From contig JBAZEO010000001.1 of assembly GCA_041653935.1 (NCBI GenBank), forward strand, positions 124,001 through 188,000: a stretch of DNA of 64,000 nt. The letters run 5' to 3'. Shown one piece after another: positions 24,398-31,617 of this stretch; position 1 is the first letter of the stretch; every line of letters starts with the position of its first letter. Source of the stretch: JAYEHL01 sp041653935. Its GTDB lineage: Bacteria; Chloroflexota; Dehalococcoidia; E44-bin15. A program made the translations under genes and the position numbers. The notes beneath the pieces are model-generated. The model ran no database searches. It was not told the DNA's origin and saw only the letters and a list, made by a program, of their open reading frames with translations.

Positions 24398-26068
24398 ATG
24401 AATCTTCATAGACCAAATGCAAATGATGCAACCAGGACAACCAACAGATCAAAGAGTGTAGTGCCGATGAGCGGCCTGTGCAGCAGGTGTGTGGACAACT
24501 GCACGGGGAATTGCGAAGTATTCAAGGCCAGCTTCCGGGGCAGAGAACTGCTGTACCCGGGGCCTTTCGGTGATATCACTGCGGGCGGCGATAAGGACTA
24601 TCCTGTGGACTACTCGCATCTGAACATTCAGGGATACGCGTACGGCGCCAAGGGGCTTCCGGACGGGATCATCGCCGATTCGGATTCGGCCATATTTCCC
24701 GCGGTTAATACCGAGACGGAATACGGCCGCGACAGCAAGATCAAGATGACCGTCCCGATTTTCACCGGGGCGCTGGGATCCACCGAGATCGCCCGCAAGA
24801 ACTGGGAGCATTTTGCCGTTGGCGCGGCTTTAAGCGGTATCACCCTGGTATGTGGCGAGAACGTCTGCGGCATAGACCCGGGACTTGAGCTGGATGCTAA
24901 AGGAAAGATCGTGTCGTCTCCGGAGATGGATCGCCGCATCGAGTGGTACCGCCGTTACAAGTGGGGCTATGGCGAGCTCCTGGTGCAGATGAACGTTGAG
25001 GACACCAGGCTGGGAGTAGCCGAGTATATCATAAAGAAACACGGCATCGATACCATAGAGCTCAAGTGGGGACAGGGCGCCAAATGCATCGGCGGCGAGA
25101 TAAAAGTCAACAGCCTGGAACGGGCGCTGGAACTTCAGAAGCGTGGCTATATCGTAACGCCGGATCCTTCGCACCCGATAACACGGGCGGCATATGAGGA
25201 CGGCTCGCTCAAGGAATTCGAGAGGCACAGCCGCCTTGGCTTCCTGAACGAGGACAGTTTCCTGGCTGAGATAGAGAGGCTGAGGGACCTCGGTTTCAAG
25301 CGGATAACGCTTAAGACCGGCGCTTACGGCCTGCGCGAGCTGGCCATGGCTATAAGATGGGGCGCGAACGCCGGCATCGATCTACTGACCATAGACGGCG
25401 CTTCCGGCGGTACCGGAATGAGCCCGTGGCAGATGATGGTTGAATGGGGCATGCCCAGCCTGTACTTGCATGCTGCGGCGTATGATTTCTGCAAACGTCT
25501 CGCCGATAGGGGCGTTCGCCCGCCGGACATAGCCTTTGCCGGCGGCTTCAGCAATGAGAGTGGGGTGTTCAAGGCGCTGGCGCTGGGTGCGCCGTACGCC
25601 AAAGCTGTGTGCATGGGGCGCGCGCTCATGATACCGGGCATGGTAGGGAAGAACATAGCGAAATGGATAGAGGAGGGTAAGCTTCCGTCCTCGGTAAGCC
25701 AGTACGGCTCTACTCCCGCAGAGATATTCGTGTGCTACGAGGAAGTGAAGGACCTGGTTGGTTCCGATGAGATGAGTAAAATACCGCTGGGCGCTGTCGG
25801 CGTCTACAGCTTCGCTCAGAAGATCAGGGTGGGGCTGCAACAGCTGATGGCCGGAGCGAGGTGCTTCAACGTGCCGTCGATCAGCCGTTCCGATGTCATG
25901 TCGCTCACCGAGGAATGTGTCAAGATAACAGGAATACCATACGTAATGGACGCTTACAAGGGCGAGGCGCTGCAGATCCTATATGGGCACGATGGACACA
26001 GCGCGGACGCGGCGCAGTACAGCAAGGTGTTCACCGGCGCATATCCCAGGGTCAGAACCTTTGAGTAG
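24398..26068 (+). CDS. GOGAT-like FMN-binding synthase domain protein
   Basis: A 556-residue protein; ATG fixed by AAAAGGAGG. An N-terminal four-Cys motif (CSRCVDNCTGNC, about residue 30) suggests a metal or Fe-S site, followed by the glutamate-synthase FMN barrel (GALGSTEIARKNWEHFAVG, LKWGQGAKCIGGEIK, LLTIDGASGGTGMSPW, IAFAGGFSNESGVFKALALGA). Glutaminase and GXGXG domains are missing; those occur in the 36408-39062 protein. It may be a paralogous synthase subunit or have a separate amidating reaction. It starts 32 bases after the ATP-grasp gene, probably in one transcript. Confidence 0.85.
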   Translation: MNLHRPNANDATRTTNRSKSVVPMSGLCSRCVDNCTGNCEVFKASFRGRELLYPGPFGDITAGGDKDYPVDYSHLNIQGYAYGAKGLPDGIIADSDSAIFPAVNTETEYGRDSKIKMTVPIFTGALGSTEIARKNWEHFAVGAALSGITLVCGENVCGIDPGLELDAKGKIVSSPEMDRRIEWYRRYKWGYGELLVQMNVEDTRLGVAEYIIKKHGIDTIELKWGQGAKCIGGEIKVNSLERALELQKRGYIVTPDPSHPITRAAYEDGSLKEFERHSRLGFLNEDSFLAEIERLRDLGFKRITLKTGAYGLRELAMAIRWGANAGIDLLTIDGASGGTGMSPWQMMVEWGMPSLYLHAAAYDFCKRLADRGVRPPDIAFAGGFSNESGVFKALALGAPYAKAVCMGRALMIPGMVGKNIAKWIEEGKLPSSVSQYGSTPAEIFVCYEEVKDLVGSDEMSKIPLGAVGVYSFAQKIRVGLQQLMAGARCFNVPSISRSDVMSLTEECVKITGIPYVMDAYKGEALQILYGHDGHSADAAQYSKVFTGAYPRVRTFE

Positions 26069-26155
26069 CAAATAGAATTGTTCAGAAGCTGGATGCGAAT
26101 AATGAAAAGAAGCGCGGCGGTGGCTGAACTGTAACCGACGCACCGGACATACGAG

Positions 26156-26788
26156 ATGATAACGATAATAGACTACGGCGCGGGCAATATAAGAAGCATA
26201 GCTAACAGCGTGGCGGCGCTTGGTTACCAGGCTAAGGTGACAAGCAGCCCTGACGATGTCGCCGCTGCCGATGTGCTGATATTGCCCGGCGTCGGCGCCG
26301 CTGCTGACACGATGAAAAGCCTCAAAAACTTGGGGATCACCGACGCGTTGACCGACTATATAGCGGGCGACCGGCCGTTCCTGGGCATATGCATCGGCCT
26401 CCAGGTCCTGTTCGATAGGACGGAGGAGAACGGCGGGAACGATTGTCTGGGCATCGTTCACGGGGAGGTACGCCGTCTGAGGGCGGTTAACAAGATACCG
26501 CACATGGGATGGAATCAGGTAAGGCAATGCTCGAACCATCCCGTGTTCCAGGGCATTCCTGACAGCTCGTATTTCTACTTCGTTCACAGCTACTATCCCG
26601 TGCCCGAGGATAAGTCCATCATCGCCGGCGAGACCGATTACGGCGTCAGCTTTTGCAGCGTCATTGCCCGCGGCGGCCTGGTGGCAACGCAGTTCCACCC
26701 GGAAAAAAGCGGTGATGCCGGACTGCGTTTTCTCGGTAACTTCGTTGAATTCGGAACGGAGAAGGCCAAAAGCGCGAGTGTTCGTTAG
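26156..26788 (+). CDS. hisH: Imidazole glycerol phosphate synthase, HisH subunit
   Basis: A 210-residue class-I glutamine amidotransferase. The nucleophile elbow FLGICIGLQVLF carries the catalytic Cys, and QFHPEKSG the His-Glu pair. It opens with the HisH start ITIIDYGAGNIRSI and has the VHSYYP motif. It makes ammonia from glutamine and passes it to HisF, whose gene is 3.3 kb downstream rather than adjacent. carA follows after 11 bases. Confidence 0.96.
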   Translation: MITIIDYGAGNIRSIANSVAALGYQAKVTSSPDDVAAADVLILPGVGAAADTMKSLKNLGITDALTDYIAGDRPFLGICIGLQVLFDRTEENGGNDCLGIVHGEVRRLRAVNKIPHMGWNQVRQCSNHPVFQGIPDSSYFYFVHSYYPVPEDKSIIAGETDYGVSFCSVIARGGLVATQFHPEKSGDAGLRFLGNFVEFGTEKAKSASVR

Positions 26789-26799
26789 AGGTCTGTGCC

Positions 26800-27951
26800 A
26801 TGGATAAAAAGACATTTCTGCTGCTGGATGACGGGTCGATCTACTACGGTAAATCTTTCGGCGGCACGGAAACCACATACGGCGAGGTGGTGTTCAATAC
26901 CAGCATGTACGGCTACCAGGAGATGCTGACCGACCCGTCATATGCGGGCCAGATACTGGTGCTTACATACCCGCTCATCGGCAACTACGGCATAAACAGG
27001 GCCGACAGCGAGTCGAAACAGATCCAGGTGAGGGGACTGATCGTCCGCGAGCACTGCGCCGAGCCGAGCCATAACCTCAGCGACGTCCGCCTTGAAGACT
27101 ATCTGGGAAATAACGGCATACCGGCGATGAGCGATATCGATACCAGGTCGCTGGTGCGCCGTCTGCGCACCAAGGGCGTGATGATGGGCATCCTCAGCTC
27201 CGAGATGAGCCCCGATGAAGCAGGGGAAGAGCTCAAGCGCCTGCCGCAGTTCGGCGCGGTCAACTATGTTCAGCAGGTGACCACCGACGCTTCTTACAGG
27301 TGGGGTGCGCGGGATCCGGAGCATTTATATGAAATCGTATTGCTGGACTGCGGCCTCAAATTCAACATACCGAGGATATTGACCGGTATAGGGTGCAGGT
27401 GCAGTATCGTGCCCGCGAGCACCGGCGCCGGGGACATCCTGGCCCTGAATCCGGACGGCGTGCTCATCTCGCCGGGACCCGGCGATCCCGCCGTCTTAGC
27501 TGATATCGAGAGTACGGTCAAAGCGCTCCTCGGCAGGGTTCCAGTAATGGGGATATGCCTCGGACACCAGCTCATCGCCAGAGCGCTGGGGGCCGACACA
27601 TTTAAACTCAAGTTCGGACACCGCGGCGGGAATCACCCTGTGATGGACCTCCGGACGAGGAGGGTATTCATCACCGCGCAGAATCACGGCTACGCCGTGG
27701 ATGCCGGCTCGCTTCCTGCAAGCCTAGAGGTGAATCATGTCAATCTGAACGATGGCACCATTGAGGGGCTGACACACAATGATATGCCTATCATATCTAT
27801 TCAATACCACGCCGAGGGGTCGCCCGGGCCGGAGGATAATTTATATCTGTTCGATCGCTATCTGAGTATGATCGATGAATTTAGCGGCAAGCCAAAGCGG
27901 GCAAAACAGCCGATATCCAAAACCACGGCGAGCACAAGGACGACTCCGTAA
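26800..27951 (+). CDS. carA: Carbamoyl-phosphate synthase small subunit
   Basis: A 383-residue CarA of normal length. The N-terminal domain (LLLDDGSIYYGKSFG, EVVFNTSMYGYQEMLTDPSY, GLIVRE) is followed by the glutaminase domain with Cys in GICLGHQLIA and the His/Glu in QYHAEGSPGP. It supplies ammonia to CarB for pyrimidine and arginine synthesis; carB is not in the window. Co-transcribed with hisH. Confidence 0.97.
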   Translation: MDKKTFLLLDDGSIYYGKSFGGTETTYGEVVFNTSMYGYQEMLTDPSYAGQILVLTYPLIGNYGINRADSESKQIQVRGLIVREHCAEPSHNLSDVRLEDYLGNNGIPAMSDIDTRSLVRRLRTKGVMMGILSSEMSPDEAGEELKRLPQFGAVNYVQQVTTDASYRWGARDPEHLYEIVLLDCGLKFNIPRILTGIGCRCSIVPASTGAGDILALNPDGVLISPGPGDPAVLADIESTVKALLGRVPVMGICLGHQLIARALGADTFKLKFGHRGGNHPVMDLRTRRVFITAQNHGYAVDAGSLPASLEVNHVNLNDGTIEGLTHNDMPIISIQYHAEGSPGPEDNLYLFDRYLSMIDEFSGKPKRAKQPISKTTASTRTTP

Positions 27952-27995
27952 TATACATCGACAAGAGCATCTGCGAATACTCGATAGGCCCTCTA

Positions 27996-28024
27996 TTCAA
28001 GTCTTTATGTTGCGGTGATATAAT
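27996..28024 (+). promoter_or_regulatory. Promoter of the NrpR-like gene
   Basis: TTCAAG and a perfect TATAAT with 17-base spacing, 36 bases before the ATG at 28061. The -35 box is weak, which fits a regulated promoter. Confidence 0.6.
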
Positions 28025-28060
28025 TGGGCTGTTTATGTCTACATGCAAGGGGGAAGGGCG

Positions 28061-29059
28061 ATGGTCACCAGCGATAGTTCGGATACCGAAAGAAAGATAG
28101 TCACCATACTCAAGGTGCTCAGCGAATCATCCAAGCCTGTCGGCTCCACGACTATAGCCAGGGAGCTGGAACGGTTCGGCATCTTCCTCAGTGAGAGGGC
28201 TGTCCGCTATCATCTGAGGATCACGGACGAGAGGGGTTACACCAGGCCGGAAGGACATGACGGCAGGATGATAACGCCGCTCGGGCTGGAGGAGTATAAA
28301 TTGGCTCTGGCCCCCGATCAGGTTGGGTCTATCCTGGAAAAACTGGAGACGCTGGCATTCCAGACCACTTTCGATCCGGAGAAACGCAAGGGATTGCTGC
28401 CGATAAATACATCTATCATGGCGAAGAAGGATGCGAAGAAAGCCTTCAGCGCCATGGAAGAGGTTATCAAAGCCAAGATATGCATAAGCGATCTGGTGGC
28501 GGTTGCCGGCGAAGGGGAGAAGTTGGGCTCCGTGGTGATACCGGAAGGCAAGATAGGAATAGGCACCCTCTGCAGCGTGACGATAAATGCTGTCCTGCTC
28601 CGTTCCGGCGTGCCCACCGGTTTCAAGTTCGGCGGCGTGCTGGAGTTTCGCGACTCGCACCCGAGGCGTTTCACGGCGATCATCGAGTATCACGGCTCGT
28701 CTCTCGATCCGTCCGAGCAGTATATCAGGGCCAAGATGACAAGCGTGGGTCAGATGGTGAGGACGGGCAGCGGCAAGGTGCTGGCGGTGTTCCGCACCAT
28801 CCCGGGCCCGGCGCGGCCCACGGTTGAAGAAAAGCTGGTTGTTCTAAATGAAGCCGGCATCAGGGGCATGTGCATACTGGGAGATGTCAGCCAGCAGATA
28901 TGCCAGATACCTGTGGGGCAGAATCAGGCGGGCATGATCCTGTTCGGCGGTTTGAATCCTATAGCGGCCGCGGTGGAAGAGGGCGTGGAGATAGATAACA
29001 TAGCTGAGAGCGGGCTGATAGAGTACGATCGATTGCAGCCATTTTCTAAGGTAGTATAG
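28061..29059 (+). CDS. nrpR: NrpR-like nitrogen transcriptional regulator
   Basis: A 332-residue protein; the ATG after GGGGGAAGGGCG is preferred over an earlier ATG. Residues 8-75 are a winged helix-turn-helix (KIVTILKVLSESSKPVGSTT, LSERAVRYHLRITDERG). Residues 90-330 are one DUF128/NrpR effector domain (INTSIMAKKDAKKAF, AKICISDLVAV, IGIGTLCSVTINAVLL, IPVGQNQAGMILFGGLNPIAA). In methanogens NrpR represses nitrogen genes and is relieved by 2-oxoglutarate (family knowledge); Methanococcus NrpR has two effector domains, here there is one. Its place between carA and the hisF-GOGAT operon supports nitrogen control. Confidence 0.9.
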   Translation: MVTSDSSDTERKIVTILKVLSESSKPVGSTTIARELERFGIFLSERAVRYHLRITDERGYTRPEGHDGRMITPLGLEEYKLALAPDQVGSILEKLETLAFQTTFDPEKRKGLLPINTSIMAKKDAKKAFSAMEEVIKAKICISDLVAVAGEGEKLGSVVIPEGKIGIGTLCSVTINAVLLRSGVPTGFKFGGVLEFRDSHPRRFTAIIEYHGSSLDPSEQYIRAKMTSVGQMVRTGSGKVLAVFRTIPGPARPTVEEKLVVLNEAGIRGMCILGDVSQQICQIPVGQNQAGMILFGGLNPIAAAVEEGVEIDNIAESGLIEYDRLQPFSKVV

Positions 29060-29080
29060 AAATCGATTCACCCTCTGGAA

Positions 29081-29198
29081 TCCCCCTTGAAAGGGGGAAA
29101 CAATAACCGAACCCCCTAAATCCCCCATACGTTGGGGGATTTTTAGTTTAGGGGACACCCCTATTACCCTGGCAGGAGATGAGTCTCCTGCACCTCTT
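29081..29198 (+). repeat. Composite intergenic repeat, copy 1
   Basis: Palindromic blocks in fixed order: CCCCCTTGAAAGGGGG, then CCCCC-ATACGTT-GGGGG, then a GGGGACACCCC block, then GGCAGGAGA-TGAG-TCTCCTGC and CACCTCTT. Related copies lie at 49711-49800 (inverted), 51831-51950 and 52934-53030. The 1,045-base gap between nrpR and hisF is filled by this and other small repeats; no gene is seen in it. Confidence 0.8.
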
Positions 29199-29208
29199 TG
29201 TTGGGGCT

Positions 29209-29246
29209 GTCATTGCGAGGAGCCTTAGGCGACGTGGCAATCTCGT
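29209..29246. repeat. GTCATTGCGAGGAGCC dispersed repeat
   Basis: GTCATTGCGAGGAGCC ... ACGTGGCAATCTCGT forms an imperfect hairpin (ATTGC / GCAAT arms). A second copy with a longer middle lies at 53039-53098. This kind of repeat is known from several bacterial genomes. Confidence 0.7.
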
Positions 29247-29354
29247 CAACTACCTTTATCCCCCTTTAGCCCTTCCATGATAGGTGCTATATGGAAATAT
29301 TTTTAAAATCTCTCTCCCTCTGACTCCCTCTCCTCAAGAGAGGGAGGACTCACC

Positions 29355-29381
29355 CGTCATTCCGGCGAAGGCCGGAATCCA
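29355..29381. repeat. CATTCCGGC hairpin repeat
   Basis: ATTCCGGC-GAAG-GCCGGAAT, an 8-bp perfect hairpin of a dispersed type seen in many bacterial genomes. Only one copy was noticed in the window. Confidence 0.6.
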
Positions 29382-29673
29382 TAGCTAACCTCTCTCAAAG
29401 AGAGAGGGCTGCAGTAAGGCACGTTTCAGCTACCCCTCCTTTCAAAGTTGAGGGCTGAAGTGAAAGACCAGACGCACCTAAAACGTTCTTGTTCCCCCTC
29501 TTTTTAGAAGAGGGGGTTAGGGGGAGATAGCTTAATAATCTTCTTCCTCTCCCTCCGCAGGGAGAGGGTCAGGGTGAGGGCATGCGCGCCGCAGCTGTAG
29601 ATGGTCGTTATTGTAGCTAACCTCTTCCTGGGAGGAAGATGGCTGTAGTCATATTTCGACCTGGCATTACGAG

Positions 29674-29756
29674 TACAGCACTTAGCGACCCTTAATGTAT
29701 GGGCGTCCTTCCGCAGAAGGATGCCCATACGAATTCATTCGCGCGCCGCAGCTATA
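29674..29756 (+). repeat. 83-bp hairpin element, version A, copy 1
   Basis: Constant left flank TACAGCACTTAGCGACCC, a 14-bp stem GTATGGGCGTCCTT / AAGGATGCCCATAC (one G-T pair), then right flank CGCGCGCCGCAGCTATA. The end bases TACAGC / GCTRTA are inverted. Version A recurs at 51996-52079. Confidence 0.85.
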
Positions 29757-29851
29757 GGAGGTTGGGTTTGCTACCCTCTCTTTATCAAAGAGAGGGCTGA
29801 AGTGCTTTATGTATCTAAGTGTACGTGAGTGGCCGTACTAAATTTGCGTAC

Positions 29852-29934
29852 TACAGCACTTAGCGACCCTTAATGTATGTTGCACGGCACTCCGTCCGTG
29901 CAACATACAAACAACTTCGCGCGCCGCAGCTGTA
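29852..29934 (+). repeat. 83-bp hairpin element, version B, copy 1
   Basis: Same flanks as the element at 29674 but a different 13-bp stem, GTATGTTGCACGG / CCGTGCAACATAC, with an 8-base loop. Version B recurs at 53212-53296 with a different loop sequence. Confidence 0.85.
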
Positions 29935-30017
29935 GAAAGGCGTGAGGGGGTCTGGGGGTCGCATCCCCATTTCTTTGAGCGGAAGCAACTTCCGCATATT
30001 TTGGCCGGTAAAACATA

Positions 30018-30046
30018 TTGACAAGTGAATAAACTGATGATATTAT
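30018..30046 (+). promoter_or_regulatory. Sigma-A promoter of the hisF operon
   Basis: TTGACA, 17 bases, TATTAT: a near-consensus promoter about 55 bases before the hisF start. It should drive the whole operon to the terminator at 39101. Confidence 0.8.
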
Positions 30047-30083
30047 CTATATCGGTAGACGGCAACCGCCTTCCGATATAGAT
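30045..30083. promoter_or_regulatory. Candidate operator overlapping the hisF start site
   Basis: A perfect 11-bp inverted repeat ATCTATATCGG / CCGATATAGAT (17-base spacer) overlaps the expected transcription start. Within it, on the minus strand, is CGGAAGGCGGTTGCCGT, one base different from the core at the 21.7-kb promoter. A repressor binding both would co-control the two transcripts; NrpR or the GlnR-like protein are the nearby candidates. Confidence 0.65.
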
Positions 30084-30104
30084 GGATAAATAAGAGTGGA
30101 GATG

Positions 30105-30875
30105 ATGGTGCTCACCAAACGTATCATACCCTGCCTCGATATGACCGGAGGCCGCGTGGTGAAGGGCGTCAGCTTTAACGATCTGCGCGACGCCGGCGAT
30201 CCGGTGGAGATGGCCGCCATGTATTACGAGCAGGGCGCCGACGAGCTCGTGTTCCTGGATATCGGCGCCACGCCGGAGGGGCGGGAGACGATGGTGGATA
30301 TCGTAAGACGCGTGTCCGAGAAAGTGTTCATACCGCTCACGGTAGGCGGCGGGTTGAGGAACACCGATGATATGCAGCGCATGTTACGGGCGGGCGCGGA
30401 CAAGGTAGCGATAAACACGGCCGCTGTTCGATTGCCGGACCTGATCAGCGAGGGGGCCGGACGTTTCGGTTCTCAGTGCATCGTGGTGGCCATAGACGCG
30501 CGGCGACTGCAGGGTGGGGAGGAGAACGCATGGGAGGTGTGCACCTATGGCGGCAGGAAACGGACGAATATAGATGCCGTGGAATGGGCGCAGGAGGCGG
30601 TGGAACTGGGGGCGGGGGAGCTGCTGCTGACAAGCTGGGACGCCGACGGGCACCGCGCCGGCTATGACCTGGAGCTGACCCGCACCGTGAGCGAGGCGGT
30701 GCCGGTGCCGGTCATCGCAAGCGGCGGGGCCGGGAATCTGGAGCACATGTACCAGGCGCTCGTTGACGGCAAGGCGGATGCGGTGCTGGCCGCCAGCATA
30801 TTTCATTACGGGGAGCATACGATCAGGGATGTTAAGGAGTATCTAGCCGGCAGAGGCATACCGGTAAGGATTTGA
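30105..30875 (+). CDS. hisF: Imidazole glycerol phosphate synthase, HisF subunit
   Basis: A 257-residue TIM-barrel cyclase. It begins with LTKRIIPCLDMTGGRVVKG; catalytic Asp residues are in PCLDM and in TSWDADG, and the phosphate sites read VGGGLR and IASGGAG. The start is uncertain: GTG 30096, ATG 30102 or 30105, or GTG 30108 (best match to the family start, 6 bases after GGAG). HisF closes the imidazole ring in histidine synthesis using ammonia from HisH. It heads the operon with the response regulator and glutamate synthase genes. Confidence 0.95.
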   Translation: MVLTKRIIPCLDMTGGRVVKGVSFNDLRDAGDPVEMAAMYYEQGADELVFLDIGATPEGRETMVDIVRRVSEKVFIPLTVGGGLRNTDDMQRMLRAGADKVAINTAAVRLPDLISEGAGRFGSQCIVVAIDARRLQGGEENAWEVCTYGGRKRTNIDAVEWAQEAVELGAGELLLTSWDADGHRAGYDLELTRTVSEAVPVPVIASGGAGNLEHMYQALVDGKADAVLAASIFHYGEHTIRDVKEYLAGRGIPVRI

Positions 30876-30891
30876 ATAGACGGGCCAACGG

Positions 30892-31569
30892 ATGACTGCT
30901 ATGTTCAGATTACTGATGATATCCGAGAACAGCGAAAGGGTGAGAGAGATCAGCCTCGGCCTGTCCGAGAGCGGCTTCCTGTGCTCCATCGCTTCTGCTG
31001 ACGATGGCAGCCTGAAGGACACCGGCGCGCTGTCCGCGGACCTTGTGGTCGTAGCCATAGACGGGGCGGCCCCAGGCGCGGAGGTGCGCAAGCTGCCGAA
31101 GAGGCTCAAGGAGAGCACGCGCCTGCCAGTGGTCACCCTGCTTTCGAGCAAGAGCCTGGATGTGCTTGATTCGGCGGCGGATGTGGACGACTTCGTCATG
31201 GAGCCCTGGGATACGGCCGAGCTGATAGCGCGGGTGAGACGGATCTTGAATCGAAGGCTCGATGGTAATAGTAAGGATGTGATCAGATGCGGCGAGGTTA
31301 CCATCGACCCGGCGAAGTGCGAGGTCTCCTTCCGCGGCAGACCGGTGGACCTGACCTTTCGGGAGTACGAGCTGCTCAAGTTCCTGGCGGGCAACAGGGG
31401 AAAGGTCTTCAGCCGCGACGCCCTGCTGGACAAGGTGTGGGGCTATGACTTCTACGGCGGGGACAGGACCGTCGATGTGCACATCAGGAGGTTGAGAGGC
31501 AAGCTGGACGAGTCCGGCTGCATCGAGACGGTGCGCAACATCGGCTACCGGTTCAGGGACGATGCCTGA
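30892..31569 (+). CDS. GlnR-like orphan response regulator, pseudo-receiver
   Basis: A 225-residue OmpR-type protein. The receiver fold (1-115) has lost its phosphorylation set: the acidic pair reads SE (MISENSERV), the phosphoacceptor Asp is Ala (DLVVVAIDG), and the conserved Lys is Glu (FVMEPWD). Residues 125-222 are an intact winged helix (LTFREYELLKFLAGNRGKVFSRD, DRTVDVHIRRLRGKLD). No histidine kinase gene is nearby. This matches the GlnR type of orphan regulators, which control nitrogen genes without phosphorylation. It sits 16 bases after hisF and ahead of the glutamate synthase genes, and a GlnR-type box lies before amtB-glnK-glnA (49450-49487). Assignment as GlnR-like is inference from these points. 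Confidence 0.8.
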   Translation: MTAMFRLLMISENSERVREISLGLSESGFLCSIASADDGSLKDTGALSADLVVVAIDGAAPGAEVRKLPKRLKESTRLPVVTLLSSKSLDVLDSAADVDDFVMEPWDTAELIARVRRILNRRLDGNSKDVIRCGEVTIDPAKCEVSFRGRPVDLTFREYELLKFLAGNRGKVFSRDALLDKVWGYDFYGGDRTVDVHIRRLRGKLDESGCIETVRNIGYRFRDDA

Positions 31570-31617
31570 CGCATTCGATACAGACGGGATGGATAGCAAG
31601 TGAAGAGGCGGATGAAA

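Noticed and set aside
29081..29940. CRISPR array in the nrpR-hisF gap
   Set aside because: Repeats are of several kinds, unevenly spaced and palindromic, with no regular spacers and no cas genes.
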